From Echria macrotheca (taxonomy: Eukaryota > Ascomycota > Sordariomycetes > Sordariales > Schizotheciaceae): a DNA stretch of 64,000 bases. Location of the stretch: NCBI GenBank assembly GCA_030411725.1, contig MU839830.1, positions 1,798,001-1,862,000 on the forward strand. Reading direction: 5' to 3'. This document shows positions 21,372 to 34,796 of the stretch, one piece after another. The notes beneath the pieces were generated by a model. It was not told the DNA's origin. It did no database searches and was given only the letters and a program-made list of their open reading frames with translations. The number at the start of each line of letters is the position of its first letter. The stretch's first letter is position 1. Made by a program: the position numbers and the translations under genes.

Positions 21372-22349
21372 GTCTTTGTTGCGTTTGCATTTGCATTTGC
21401 GTCTGGGTTGGGGAGTTTAAGAGGGGGGGGGGGAGGGGATGGGAGATGGACTACTAGTAAAGGGGGAAATGGATGAGCTGTGGGTGGTGAGGAGACAAGA
21501 TAGGAGGAGGAACGGTGATGATATATACGACACGACGCATGAACTCAACACATATTATCTTGCTTATGCCATTTTCAACAGGGAAAGCAATCTGGAATAC
21601 CTAGACCTAGAACAAGAGAGAGGCATACACGAGAGACGGAGGAAAACAAGGGGCAAAGAGATAATTCGTAATGATTAAAACATCTCTGCGATCAGCTATC
21701 TACCCCGTGACACACACATACAGCTTGACTACCTCCCTGCATTTAAGTAACAGTCTCGGGACAAACGCAGAGGACGCAGAGCCATAAAAGATAAGAGAAC
21801 CACGCTCAACCAGAATAGTTGATAGACATATGAGGCGAGATGGCACGAGGTGACATATTCCACCAAGCCCGATCTTGCACCTCATCTTGTTTAACACCAG
21901 ATGACGCGGTATAACAGTTGCGGAGCCACCAGCCACTGCATAAACCTAAAAACAACAGCCATCTATCTAGACTTACACCAGAGAATAACACGTCGGATCG
22001 AATCACCTAGGTAAACCATGGCCTGTTGGTCAATGCTCACATCCCCCCCTGAGCTAAGACCGGATGACTGATCGTTGCTCACTTAGCAGTCGACAGACAG
22101 ACTGCACACCCATGACTTGACTACTCCGAAGTGCAATGTTGACACCCCCTGACTCCCCGGGCAAGCAGGCAGGATGACTGTGCATATGAACAACGAGCAC
22201 CATGCCTATAAACCTCACCGAACACGCTCAATACGAGTACATCGCGTTATCCATACCTACATCATGCAAACCTACACTCGCCAATCCATCAACAAAGCCA
22301 TCATGCCTCGTGTCTCGTATATATCATAACATCACCATCCATCATAACC
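21372..22349. other. gene-free stretch between convergent genes
   Basis: This is the shared 3' flank of the secreted-protein gene (plus) and the GCK kinase gene (minus). It is AT-richer than the coding DNA. No supportable ORF, RNA gene or repeat was seen. Confidence 0.5.
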
Positions 22350-24608
22350 TCAAACCTCCTCCTCGTCCAACGGCTCCACCCGGACCAATATCTCCTCCAA
22401 CAACCCCTCTAGAAACGCTCCCACGTCCTTGCCCATTCCCACCGGCTCCGCCTTGTCAAAGTGGTCAATCTCCTTGCACACGTGCGCCAGTTTATACACC
22501 AGCTTGCGGATCTTCTCGTGAGCTGCTTCCGCTCGCTGCTGATTTGCCGACGGGGGCGCCCCCGGGAATCCCGGTTCCTGTCTGTACAGTTGCTGCAGCC
22601 GTATTTGTCTGCGCTTCAGCGCTTCCTCGAGCGCCGGGAAGATGACGTCGTTCAACGCGTCTAGGTCGCCATTAGGATTCGGTGGTGTCGGAGTAGGAAA
22701 AGATGACGGCCCTGGCTCGGGAGTCGACGACGCCGAGGACCAACCGGGTCGTTGATTTTCCTTTGGTGGAAGACCGGGTGGGTTTTGGTTATTGTAGACC
22801 GTCTTGTGCGGCGGGATTTGCGGCGGCTGGGATGGGTAGCCTTGTTGGTAAGCTTGAAACTGGTTGTTATACAACGACTGCTGCGAACTCTTGCTCTGGA
22901 GAGCCTGCGGTTGGTTGCTGGTTCGTTGCGGGGGCTGCGCGCCGCGGAATGGTGGTATCTCGGGAATCTTCATCTGCGGCGCTTTTGACGCCGAGACCTG
23001 TCTCTGTTGCGTCGACATTTGCGATGCCTGGCTGGTGCTCCGTATGGCAGACCCCAGGTGCATCACACCCATATCCCTTTGTAGCTGTTCCCGCAGCACA
23101 CGATCGTAGTCGGGAGAGTTCCCTGACGGTAGCGGCGGCATAGGCTTGGCGAGCGATGCTCGTGGCGTTTCGGGCTCGCGGGTCTGTGTTTTGCTAGGGG
23201 ATCCTGGGAGCGGTACCCGGGTCGGCGATGGAGGCGTGATGGATGTACTGACAGGTTTCCTCTGAGGCGATGTTTGCCTCGATCCACTTGTGCCTGAGCC
23301 GGACGGTTTCAGGGTGTCCCTAGAATCCACTACCAACTTCGTCGGACTCGGTTCTCTCCTCCTCTCCCCATAATCACCCGAGCTCTCGTTCGTCCGAGAT
23401 GACCTCGCATTCGTCGCCGACTCGTCCATAGCGCTCAGCAACCCGGGTCGGTGGACGACACCACCGCGCTCGCCAACCAGCCGGACGGTACCAAAGTCCC
23501 ACATGTCCTCGTTTATCGGACCCCGGTTCTCGACATTGTGCCTTTCGTCTTCGTAACCCTCTTCCTCGTCTTGCTTGTGCGTGGCCGACCATCGGCTGTA
23601 CCGCTCAATCAGCTCGGTAAGCTGGCTGGTCTTCTTGGCTCGCCTGACAAATGGGTGTTTCAGCAACTCTTTCGCTGACGGGCGCTCCTTGGGGTCCCGC
23701 TGCAGACACGCCTCGATAAAGTCCTTGAAAGCTTTCGAAAAGTTCCCGTTGAGTCGCGGCGGCGGGTTCTTGGGGATTAGAAACAGAACCTTCATGGGAT
23801 GGATGTCGGCGTATGGCGGTTCCCCGTTGGCGAGCTCGAGAGCGGTTATACCCAACGACCAGATGTCGGCCTTGTGATCATAGCCACTTTGCTTGATCAC
23901 CTCTGGCGCCATCCAGAACGGGGTCCCTACAAACGTGTTCTTCTTGGTCATTGTCGCAGATAATTGGCCCGAAACACCAAAGTCAGCCAACTTAACCTGT
24001 CCGTTGGCCGAGAGAAGCACGTTTGCAGCTGCGAATGTCAGCCAAAGCATCTACGACACCCTTGAGAAACTGACCTTTCACATCTCGATGCAGCTTTTTG
24101 TCCGAGTGCAAATAGTCCAAGCCGATAAGGAGCTCGCGGATGATAATCGCAATGAACTCTTCCCCGATTGCGCCGGGCTTCATGAGGTCGGCGCAGCTCC
24201 CGCCCGAGCAAAATTCCATGACGATCCAGAGCTCCGAGCCTTTCGCGTACGAGCCGTAATACTTAGTGACATGCTCGGACTGTAACTCGGAGAGGATCGC
24301 AATCTCCTGGATGATGTCCTCGACCTCGTCCTCCGCGCTCTCAATGTCAATAACCTTGATAGCCACCGCATGACCAGTCCGTTTGTCAACCCTGTGTCGG
24401 CGTTAGTTGGTGTGCGCACATGTTCCTACTCAGAAACCCTCACCCTTTGTAGACCTTGCCAAAGCTACCACCGCCTTGAAAACTGGTCAGTAGAGTCACC
24501 CCAGAGCGCTCGCAGAAACCAACCAATGCAGTATTCCTTGGTGTAGAGCGACTCGGGGTCGATTGACCCCTCGGTGTCATCGCGCTCTCTCAGCTCCCTG
24601 TCCGACAT
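22350..24608 (-). CDS. STE20-family germinal-centre kinase (GCK-III / MST-like)
   Basis: This is a serine/threonine kinase of the GCK branch that acts upstream of NDR kinases in fungal polarity, septation and stress pathways. Exons 24608-24524, 24474-24444, 24391-24075 and 24028-22350 give 703 aa. The kinase domain covers about residues 22-275. It has the glycine loop CIGGGSFGKVYKG (27-39), VAIK with K51, HRDVK (140-144), DFG at 160-162, and the activation loop NTFVGTPFWMAPE with T176 as the likely activating site. The first two introns cut inside the glycine loop. A long Ser/Pro/Gln-rich disordered region follows (about 300-590), with an SH3-type proline cluster (SQPPQIPPH). The C-terminal ~95 residues (VIFPALEEALKRRQ onward) form a conserved-looking helical dimerisation region. 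The MST3/4-like subgroup is favoured; the ortholog among SID-1, MST-1 and POD-6 is not decided. Confidence 0.9.
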
Positions 24609-26421
24609 GTCTCCTGATCCCTAACCAGGGGCGCGAAACTTGCAAGCACTTTTCTCAGTGGTAGGACAGAGCCACAAAGATATCGTCGCAACTCCCAGAC
24701 TTTTCCGTTCCGTGGCCCAGCACTTCCGAAGCTGTCGATACACAGGGGGAGTCTCAGTCTCTAACTCTTGGTCGATCGTCGGTGTGCTCCGTCCGGCTTG
24801 TTCCGTCGCAAAACCTCGTAGCTCGGTGGGCGCAAAGTCGGTGTACTGGCGAGAAGGGGCGCGCGACGTGCCACCAGTCAGTCGACGTCCTTGTATGCGG
24901 GCGCTGTCTGGATCGGGTAATTGGTCAACACCAGCAACTGAGACATGCGGTCAACGGCGCGGAGGCGGGGACGGAAGGGATGCCGGAAGGGAGGAATTGG
25001 CAGCGGGACGGAAGGCGGGAAAGGAAATGGAATATCGCGTTGTCTGGCATGTCAAGATTTGCTCGCGGCCGTCTTACCTAGCTAGGTGTTCGCCAATTGC
25101 GCCTGGTATTCCAACCCGAAGCTCCGAGGGACGCCCGTCTAACAGCTCCACAGAAACTAGCCCAAGGTCGAGAAATGCTGTAATTGGTCGTGAAGCGGGT
25201 ATCCGCAGAAAGCAACGAAGCCTCAAGAAGACAACGAAACAAAAAATAAAAATCCAGACCCCAAAGTTCAGGCTGTTCCCGTGTGGGTGTCGGTGTGTTT
25301 GGTTGCCAATGTATTGTACAGACGATGCAGGTGGCATGTGGGGTTTGTCAGGGAAACACATGGCGCCAGTCAATGGGTTTTTTGTTTATCGCCGGCGCAT
25401 GGCTCCACTTTCCCCTCCATCCAGCGATCCACAAACAACTGTGTGTGCCCTGGCCGTGCCCGGGCGGGAATCTCCAGCATCGCAACGGTTACTGAACTCA
25501 CGTCAAATTCTGGTTCCTGGATGTCAAATTCGCTCATCAGCTTGACATTGGGGCATAACTAACGACCAACGAGAATCTCTCCGGCTGCAGCTTGCCAGAC
25601 GCCTGCAATCCCTGCAATTTCCCCTCCAGCCCTTCTTCCTTCCACTCCAATTTCTGTCTCTCTCCTCGAGCCATGAAACTGACAACTTTGGTCATTGACT
25701 GCTACCTATCCATCATGTGTCCAACTAGTCAATGATCTTTGAGTTCCCTAAATGGTTGGCCAACAACGCCCCTCGAGTTGCCATCTTCCAGCAAATGTAA
25801 AATCACGTCACTCATCGCGTCAGCATCCATGGATCTCCAAAAAGATGGGATGTTTCAGGGGATCCCGCGCCCCGCGTCAGCGCGTTTCCCCGTGCTCACC
25901 TTCCCCGCCAACGAATGACTTGCCTTAGTTACCGTTATCCTCATCTCAGCCCACCCAGGGCCGCCGCGCCAACCCGGTTGGCTGCTCGTCGTCAGCTCTC
26001 AAACGGCTTTCAGCTCAGACAGCCCACGGCCCTCTGCCAAGTCGTTGTTGGTTGGTCAGCGACCTCCGGTTCATCATCTTCACCTCACGCATCAAATTGC
26101 TACTGTAGTCATCTATCATTCGCTTGATAAAACACGGTGAACTCTGTGCTGCTTCCTATGTCTATGCTGGGGTCATGCCAGTGGCAAAACTTTCTTCCCA
26201 TCAAAATATACTTCCTGCCCCTGAACCAGATGCCCACTACCAGCGCCGCTGCGAGATGGCCTGAAATGGCCAGCGTCTCGCTTGGAAGCCGCAAACCGCC
26301 GAGTGTCATGGCCCCCAAATTAAAGAAAATGAAGAGCCGTTCTACCGAGCTGCGCCGTTCTCCCCGTGTGCAAAATACCTCCAGATGACACAACCCGACC
26401 AAATAACTGGAATGCCGCCTT
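24609..26421. other. gene-free stretch upstream of the kinase gene
   Basis: This is the promoter side of the kinase gene and the 3' flank of the UBX gene. A plus-strand frame at 24640-25545 is open for 301 codons, but its translation is Arg/Ser-rich without domain or codon bias, so I leave it out. No repeat was recognised. Confidence 0.5.
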
Positions 26422-28107
26422 TTACTCGGGCTCGACGAACTCGATCATGACTGTGCCGTTCGCCAACCCCGCCTCGGCGATAGTTTGGTCAAGCCGGTCA
26501 ATCAGATTGGTGCCCTGGGGCACCGACTTGAGCTCGAACTCGAGACCTTCCTTGCCAGGAAGGGGCTCTGCCTTGAGCCACTCAAACAACCGTACCACAG
26601 GCTCATCAAGACGGAACCGCCTAATGATACGGCTAGGCGGGTTCCTGATTTGAATTCTGGTTGTCGTCTTCGGATCCGCTGCTGGCTCGACGTGAGGTCT
26701 GTCCGAGGCGATGCTAGCGAATGGAGACGCTGAAGTCGGGGGTGCGGCCGCCTCAGGCTCGGCCACGGCCTTGCCTTTACCCTTATCAGAGGAGACATCT
26801 CCAATAGACCGCGTTAGCTCGTCCGGGTCGATGAGGTTGGCCTGTCCGGCGGTACTACCGTTCGCGTCCAGGCTGTTCTGCATGGCCAGCTGGAGCATCT
26901 CCTCCTCCGTCATGCGATCCACATCCACCACGCGCTCAGGGCGCTTGGACTTGACTACGGGATTCTTGCTGTTGGCCGCGAGACTGTACCGGTCCAAAAA
27001 CTCGACAAGCTGGCTGTGGAAGTCCGAAGCGCTAGGGAACGGGATTCCGCTCCACACCTTGACTTGCTCGCCTGTCCGAGGGTCGATAATGGAAACATGG
27101 GGGTAGTTGTTGGGATTCTCGTGCGCCTGGCTTGGCAGGTAGAAACTGATGTATTGATGAGAGGCGTCGCTGCTCTTGTCGAACTGAAGGAAGATGAAGT
27201 TCTCGAGCACGAGCTCCTTGATTGCTCTGTCTTTCCAGATGTCGCGGTTGAGAGCCTGGCAGTTGAAGTCGGACATATCTTGCAAGTTGACAAGAATCCA
27301 CTTCTTGGTCTCCTTGCCCATATCCCTTGCCTCGTCCCAGGTAAGACGGGATATGAGATCGAAGGGCGGGCGGAACAAATCGGCCAGGCGCTGCGCCCTG
27401 CTACTTTGCCCAGTCGCGGCACCAGGTGTGGTGCCGTCATCCCAAATCGTCTGCACGAAAGGGTTGCGGGGGGGTTCTGGCGCTCATGTTAGCTCCTTCA
27501 TTCCCGAGCTTCGATGCCGAATAGTTAGTAACGGCTTACCTCGAGCCGCTCGTTCTCTGCGCAACTGCCGGAGGAGCTCGTCTTCATCAGCCTCCGCCAA
27601 CCCGCCAAAGGAACTTGGCGCCACCAGAGTCTCTGTCGTTCTAGCCATGGGCGCCCTAACGTCCTCGTCGTCGGCGTTTCCTCCAGAATACATCTCTTCC
27701 TGCAAACGTTTCGCCATTGCGGCATCCTCCTCTTCCTGCGCCGTTCGGGCAACGGTTGCAGCCACAGCTGTATCATCGTCGTCGAACAACTCATCCTCCG
27801 TCATGGCCACGTCGTCTTCTTCATCGGAATCGATGTGAATCACGCCTTGTGCGTCCTCGCGTCCTACAGTCGGACGATTTTGTCCGCTCGGTCGACTCGC
27901 AAAGCGGGAAGCAGCAGTACTCGGGCCACTGGCGGCGGCGGGGGGGAGAGGATTCTCCAAATATCGCTGGAGGTCTTCGTCGTTAAACCAGAGCTGAACA
28001 GCTTGTTCGGTGTCAAAGCCGCACATCTCGAGGATGCGTAGGGCTGCGCCGCTGCTCGCTCCTGTTATGGACATGAAGTCCGCGACGACGGTCGAGTTGT
28101 CCGCCAT
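26422..28107 (-). CDS. UBA-UAS-UIM-UBX domain protein (Ubx5/UBXN7-like p97 adaptor)
   Basis: This is an adaptor that brings ubiquitinated or cullin-bound substrates to the AAA ATPase Cdc48/p97. Two minus-strand exons, 28107-27540 and 27476-26422 (donor GTAAGC, phase 1), give 540 aa. The start is the ATG at 28107 (MADNSTVVADF); the frame runs eight codons further without an ATG. Domains in order: UBA at about 1-45 (FMSITGASSGAALRILEMCG, WFNDEDLQRYL); acidic linker with a UIM-like helix (EEEDAAMAKRLQEE); UAS thioredoxin-like domain at about 215-350 (WILVNLQDMSDFNCQALNRD, YPHVSIIDPRTGE); a UIM (EEEMLQLAMQNSL) near residue 375; and a UBX domain in the last ~85 residues (RIQIRNPPSRIIRRF, ending FVEPE). 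This domain order matches human UBXN7 and yeast Ubx5. Confidence 0.92.
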
Positions 28108-29077
28108 CTCGTGAGCGGCCGAGGCAAGCACCGTCCCGGGTTGGGCGGGGTGGCGGGGTTGTGACTGGGAGGAAGAGCTTGGGAAGGGGAAGCCCGCGGG
28201 GAGCGATTAGAAATCTTGTCGATGATAGAGACCCCTCTGCTCTGGATATTTGCCCCAAGGGCCGAGTTATTTGTTTGTTTGGACGGGTCAGTGGTGTCGG
28301 CGTGAGGCGGGTTCGTGGCGGGGTGGGCGATAAGGCTCGCAGAGGTCAAACAGGCTTGACAGGGCTCCGAAGCGCGGGGTCCTTGTCGACCCGGCTGGAG
28401 TATTCCGTACCTCGTCTGCTCGGAATGGCGCAGAAAATGACAGAATGAAATGCCGGGCAAAAATGTTGGCGTGGTGCGGAGTGCAAAATGCAGGGACACG
28501 ACGACGTTGGCAGCTCAAGTGGAAGCTTAAAATGTGTGAATAAGGTAAGCTCGAGTTCCCGTAAGGTTCCTGGTCCAGGCGCGACCGTGTGACGCAAGAG
28601 GGACGTCGGATCATCAAGCCAGCGATTCCCGACCGCGGCATGGTCTGTGCGGCGGATCGATCCAAGTGGGCCAAGCAAAGCCAAGCAAACAGCGACGGGA
28701 AAGTGAATTGAACCTGGCTTTCTTCGGGAAGCAACCTCTGCAGCAAGAACTGCGACATGGCCTCACGAAGTGTACTGAACCACTATACGACTTACCCTTT
28801 GGCGTGTGTGCTGTGCACAGTATTGTATGTTGGTGGATAACTGAAAGCACGTCCAAATGCATACAAACTTCGTTCTAAAGCGATGCGCACAGCCATTTCT
28901 CCTTGCCTGGTGTTTACCTCACCCCATTCCCCGTGAGCAGACAAAACATGTCATCTTTACCGCGGGGAGACAACCAAGAGTGAGTACCATTGTCTAATGG
29001 GATGACATATCAGGAAATTATATTCTACTCGACTAGGTACCTATGCTCCAACTTGCGCCACGCTGTGACTACGCTGT
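28108..29077. other. intergenic region UBX gene / ECM29
   Basis: This contains the promoter of the UBX gene and the 3' flank of ECM29, both on the minus strand. No supportable ORF, RNA gene or repeat was seen. Confidence 0.5.
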
Positions 29078-32000
29078 TCAACCGCTGGAAACCACCGCCA
29101 AAGACTCCCTCCACTTCGCTTGCACCTCCAGCGACCGCTCCTCCCCGAGCGCCTTCTCCATCGCCTCTTTAACTTTACCTAGCCATGGCTCCTTGGCGCC
29201 GCCGTGTCTCTTCAGCAGCCTCAGAGCCGTGCCGGTCGCCTTTGCCCGCGACACCCGCTGCGCCTCTGTCCCAGCGTCTGCCCTGTCCAGATCTAACGAT
29301 GCTAGATACCATTTGACGACATCTAAATTCCCTTCGGTTGACTTTGCGTCGCCCTTCTCTGCAGCCTCAAGCAGCTCCGTGGCACAGTCGTACCAATACG
29401 CTCTCCTGATGCTGTCAAACTCGGTCCGGGCGATATATGGATTATCGAGACTCGGGCTGCCCTTGGACGACGAATTCTCCTCCAGGACGACGACAATCTC
29501 TCTGAGCTCGGAGAGAGGGTTCTCTTTCATTTTCCGCCGATTGTATCCTTTCGCGACGGCCTCGACTGCGGCCCATGCCATGCGACTCTTCGGGTCCATG
29601 CCCCTTGCCGTGTCATTCTTGGTGGACTTGTCCACGTCCATTTCGTCTTCGTCCTTTTTGGCAACATCAAAGTACGGCGTCACAATCTTGGCAATTTCTG
29701 GCAGTATGACGAGATCGTCTCGGACCGCAGCAAACCGCCAGAGACAGCGAAATGCGTGTGGGCGGTACTCGTCGTTGTTGCGCTTTGCCTCCCTGATTGC
29801 AATCTTCTTGAGTTGTTCCCCGAATGCCGCATCCTCGCCCCACCAGGCCTTGCTCTTTTGCACAAATTCTGGGAACGGCTCGAGAAGTTTCTCCTTGTTG
29901 GCAAACGTCTTGAGCGCTAGCGATTTGTCGTAAACTGGCCACACAGCCTTGAGGTTTTCCATGTTGACGTGTCCCGTGACATCACTGGCGCTGGTGATGG
30001 ATGCGGCAGCAGAGGCAATAGCGAGCGCGCCGGCATGTTTGAGTGCCCACTGTGCCGTGTTCAGAGACCTCTGCACCAAGTCGACAATTTCCGGTATGTA
30101 CCGACTGACGGTGAGGCTGCTGCCAGCATGCTTACTCCAGACCTCCTCGAACTCCTTTTGTACATACTCGTCCGTATCGTGCTTTCCGAGAAAGGCAAAG
30201 GGAAGAAGCCGTCCTTCCAGCGCATTGAAGTGATCAGGTGAGATCTTAGAAAGAGCGAGGACGGCATCGGCAACCTTTTGTCTTCGCGTCTCGTCTTCTG
30301 ATTCAAGGTAGAGTTTGAGGAGTCGTTCTGCAAATCGCTGCTTTGCCTCGTCCGAGACGACTCGAACGAGGTAGGCTGCGGCTCGCGCGTAGTTCTGGCT
30401 TACTTCGTCATTGCGGTCCAAAGATTGTTTCTCCATGAGCTGTAGAAATCGGGCCGCGTAGGGTCTAAAGTCGTTTGCATGGCGAGTCGCAAGCGTGGTG
30501 AGCACCCTAGAGCACCCTACTTTTGTCGGCATGCCAACGGCTGTTTTGATGGCCTCTTCCAGCCCCGGAGATAGCTTGCTCATAACATCGCTGTCGGCGG
30601 TGCGCAGACAGTTCTCGATGGCCTCGGTTATGGGACTCTGAGAGACCATAGCGCTCCTGAGCCTGTCGATCTTCTCTTTGTGATCTTCCCCGGCTCGTTG
30701 GTAGTGATAGTTGATGGCTTGAGGCTCAATCGTGCTGAGCAGCCCGAGAAGATGTGGTACCATGGTGGGAATGTATGGGTGCAGTGACTTGCCACCACTC
30801 TTTGCGATCTTGATCACCGTGACAGTCGAGAACATTTTCACGTCCTCAACTCCGCTTTCTATTCCCTTCTCGGACATCAAGAATGGCAGAGCCTCATTCA
30901 TCATGGCGGTGGCCGCTGCGCTGGTGCCGGAATCCTCAAGTTGGCGAACGAGTGTTGTGGAGAGGGCGATGCAGAGGTGGAGCGCAGCGTTTCGGACGGT
31001 AGCCTTGACGTCGTCAAGCACCTTGAGCGCAGCTGCCCAGATGTCCTTGTAGTACGGTTCGTACTTGGGGAACGGCCGGCCTGATATCAGGTCGGAAATA
31101 GCCGCGCAGCTTGCCTCCCGGACCCGCCATTCCTTACCCAGGATGCTCTTCAACAAGTCTTTCATGATGGCATCAAAGTAGGTTTCCAGGACTGCGCTTG
31201 GATCCTTGACCAGCGCTTTCCAGATATCATCCATGGACTTTTGCACATTCGTGTTGGGGTCGAAGCGGTAGCGGTATAACTTGGGGTACAGTTTTGGGTC
31301 GATCTCCGACTCTGAGAGAATGTTGCTCAGTCCAAATCGACCAAACGCGGATCGTGTGGACCAGGTCGCCGCGTTGGTCGCCAATGACATCAACTTGTAG
31401 ACTAGACTCTGATCTCCGACCTCGTTCGCTAGACTGACGATGTCCTTGTATGAGGTGATTGACTTTCCTTCTCCAGTCGGCAGAGCACCGGCCTCGAAGA
31501 GTTCGGTCTCTTGATCAACTTTGAGTTGCGGGCCCGTTCCGGTAAATGCTGCCACGAGATCGCGGACAAGTTCGGTTTTCAGCTGCGCGTCTCCCTTTTC
31601 GTACACAAGAGATAACCCCCGGGATGCAGTTTCTTGTACCAACTCGTCCCTGGCGCTCAGGAGTCTCATGAATGCCGTTTGACACTCTCTCAATCGTGTC
31701 TTGACCTCTTCGAGGTGTGAACAATGCTGGATAAGACAGAATAGCCATATGCCCGAAGCCTTTAGCAAGGATGGTTTCGTTGTCTTGGCATCTTTGAGAA
31801 GCTTGTCCAGGACGGAGGTCAACTGTGCGGTACGCCTTGGTGTTTTCCAGGGACCATCCGCTGTTTCGACATCCATGGTGAGCTGAACAACCCGGGCATT
31901 CCAACGCGCGACAACAGCCGTGATGGCCTCCCCAACAGCAAAATGTATCTCTGCCTGTTTCAGCTCATACAGATCGAAGAGCTTCAGCAAAATGACCTCG

Positions 32001-34796
32001 ACCAGGCCGCTCGAGCCTGGTAGCCCGCCTTCTTCCTGCCCCGATTCTTGTTCCGGACAAGAAAGTCCCAGCCGACCCAGCGCCGTGACCGCCTTCTCAT
32101 TGCCCTTTTTGGCCTGAACAACCAAAGGTTCGACAAACGCTTTGTTGAGGAAGGCTACAGGGTCCGAAACGTCCGCTTCTTTTGGGAGCGGCACAATCCC
32201 GGCGGTCCAGAACTGAGAGTATGCATCGTAAAGCGTCTCTTGCGTTGATGATGGGAGGGATGAGATAGAATCCAGGGTAAGGAATTCGTCTCTAACAATC
32301 GCATCCGTGTCCAACAAATGATTATTGTAGCGTTTATTTGAGACAACCTGAGCCCATCCCAGGAACGCGCCCTCTGCAGCATTGAGATCAGAGCCGACAG
32401 CCGTCTTGAGTGTTGAGGCAGCCCTGACCAGGTTGTCCATGAGGGTCTCAAACTTGCTAGCTGGGATGGTGTTGTGGAAATTTAGGATTCCAAGCGCTTT
32501 TGCGCCTAGAGCCCGAATCTCCTTCTTGTTGGACGAGAGGAGGGGCAGTAGTTCCAGCGAACGAGAGCCAAGTGGCTCGACAGCACTTCTAGGAGCGAAT
32601 GACGCGATATCCACGAAACACGTTGCCGAAGTCTCGGATACCTCGCCGCCTTCCTTGGTCATACCTTCAAAGGCTGCGGCGAGGAGTTGTGAAAGCGCCC
32701 GCACTCCCTCTGGCAGTGAAGCCAAGTAATTTCGCACTTGCTGCCGACTCTCCAAGTCGGAATGAAGCAACGTCTCGAGCTGCCGTTCCCATCCCGATTC
32801 CATATTGAAGTGGTCCAAAGCAGTGAGGAATAGGATCCGTCGACAATAGTCGAGGGCGATAGGGAAGGCGCGAAGCGATTCCCCCTGAAAGTTGACGAAC
32901 GCGGAGTTTGGGTCGATGTCGACGTCCATCTCAGTTTCACCGCTTCCATTGTGATTTCTTGTTGGATTGCTGGGAGTGATGTGTTCCCCGAAGAATTTCC
33001 GCACCATCTCGGCCCAGTCCGGCAGGAGCCTTGACTTGTCGTCATTGGCAAAGTATGTCCACGGATCCAATCCCTTGCGGCCCTCATCGACGACATCACT
33101 GCGCTCGTCTAGCCGGCCCGCGATTGCCAGAATGTCAATCCACCTAGCTTGGATATCGGAGAATGGTAAGCAACGGTTGGCCCACTTGACCGCGGCATGT
33201 CGAGCGCTTCGTACGAATTCGCCTTTTTCTTCCAGAGTCATGTACGTCAGCAGGACTGCATGGAGCTGTTGGTCAAGCCCAGACGAATGCGGCGGCTTCG
33301 TCGTACTGGCTAGGGTAGACAGTGCGCCATCGATATTTACAACAGCGTCAGGGGTCGGATCTTCGGAAAGGGAGCGGAACAACCAGGTGGCAAGAGAAAG
33401 ACACTCGGCCTCGGGCATGGATTTTCCTTTGACGAGCACACCAATCGTTTCATAGGCTGTCGAGCGCAGGGCAGCGTCGTCAAGAGATGTCTGCTGGGGT
33501 TTTGGCCAACCTTGTCGCTCAATGAACTGTCGAAGGTGGCCGACGACTGTCGTTCTTATCTCGGTGAAGTGAGGTTTGTCGGATGCAATACGAGCAACCC
33601 AGTTGATGTACTCGAACAGAGCTCGCTGTAGTTTGGAAAGCTCGAGTCTCGATGCCCCACTGGCCGCATCTGAGCCGAGCTCCGAACGCATGTCCAGGAG
33701 GAAGACACCTAGAATGTCGCTAGTAAATGTCGTTGAGATTTCTGATTTGCTCAGCAGATTGAGGACCCGAGTGCGAAAACGAGGGGGAAGCTTCGAATGT
33801 GCTTCAAACAGCTCCTTGACCAGCTTCTCGTCTTCAAGGGACACAGAGCTTCGTTTAAGCAGATTCTCGCCGATTTCGGAGACGCGGAAATCCGAACTCG
33901 AAGCCGCATAGAGGGCGGGAATATACCGTTCTTTGTCTGTAAAGGCACCGCTCGAGAGAAAGCCAAGGGCCTTGATCCGTACGTCTGCGAGGTTGAGGCC
34001 CCCTGCCCTAGGGTCCCAGGTGTCTTGTTTCCCTAGGCTAAGGAACTTGACATCACCAGGGTCCAGTCCAGGGGGTGGAGGCGAGTCATCTGTTGCCTGG
34101 ACGCGAAAAAGAACCAGCTTTCCTATCCAGAAAGCTAGAAATTCGGCATCCTTGGGGTCAGAAATACCAAGTTCCTCGCGAAGGGCGACGTCGTCCTTGC
34201 TACCGCGGGGAGGAAGCTTGAGATCGGGAAGGAGGCGCAAGATGACATTGAACAGCGAGTCCCGTGAGGGAGACGTGTCGGAGCCGATGCCCTTTATGGC
34301 TTTCGGTATCAGGTTACGCCGCTCATGCTGCTCTAGCCTCCCTAGACTGTGCTGAATGAAGACAGAGTCGTAGAGCTTGAGCAGAGCGTTGTCCGCAGCT
34401 TTGTACTGGTCGAGCAGAGCAGACACCGGGAGCACAACCCTACGCCAGGTTAGCCAGAGGTACACTTAATAGTAGATCGACATAAAATCGACGTACCCCG
34501 GGGTCTTAACGTATGTTTTGAGACGTTGGCAGATGTCTATAACCTGTTTTGGTGAGGGGAGCGCATCAGCAGGGCTTCGCGCCTGGCCACCGGAGCGGAG
34601 CAATGGAATGTGATGCTACGGACATGCCTACCTTCTTACGGACAGAGGCATGTTCGCTGGCAAGCTTAAGTAGCAGCGGGGCAAGGAACTTGCTTAGCAA
34701 GTCTTGCAGTTTCTCCTCGTTGTTGGCGACAGCCAGGATGCGGAAATCGACCTTGTCGACGAGCTCAAGCTCGCGTTGTTCGGTGGGGTTCGCCAT
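29078..34796 (-). CDS. ecm29: proteasome-associated HEAT-repeat protein ECM29
   Basis: This is a large scaffold that binds 26S proteasomes, joins core and regulatory particles, and checks their assembly. Exons 34796-34632, 34543-34497 and 34439-29078 give 1857 aa, close to yeast Ecm29 (1868). The first exon encodes MANPTEQRELELVDKVDFRI and the conserved N-terminal segment ending ASEHASVRKK. The 47-nt second exon encodes VIDICQRLKTYVKTP and part of a Gly. Splicing (donors GTAGGC and GTACGT, acceptors CAG and TAG) restores frame across both introns. The rest is a continuous array of helical HEAT-like units, with landmarks WSTRSAFGRFGLSNIL, LYRYRFDPNTNVQKSMDDIW and LLKSILGKEWRVREASCAA. There is no membrane segment or signal peptide. 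The 5.36-kb last exon has no internal stop or obvious intron. Confidence 0.93.

Noticed and set aside
24640..25545. 301-codon open frame upstream of the kinase gene
   Set aside because: Long for chance, but the translation is Arg/Ser/Pro-rich with no domain or codon bias, and it lies in the kinase promoter.
29043..29933. 296-codon plus-strand frame at the 3' end of ECM29
   Set aside because: Shadow of the ECM29 last exon.
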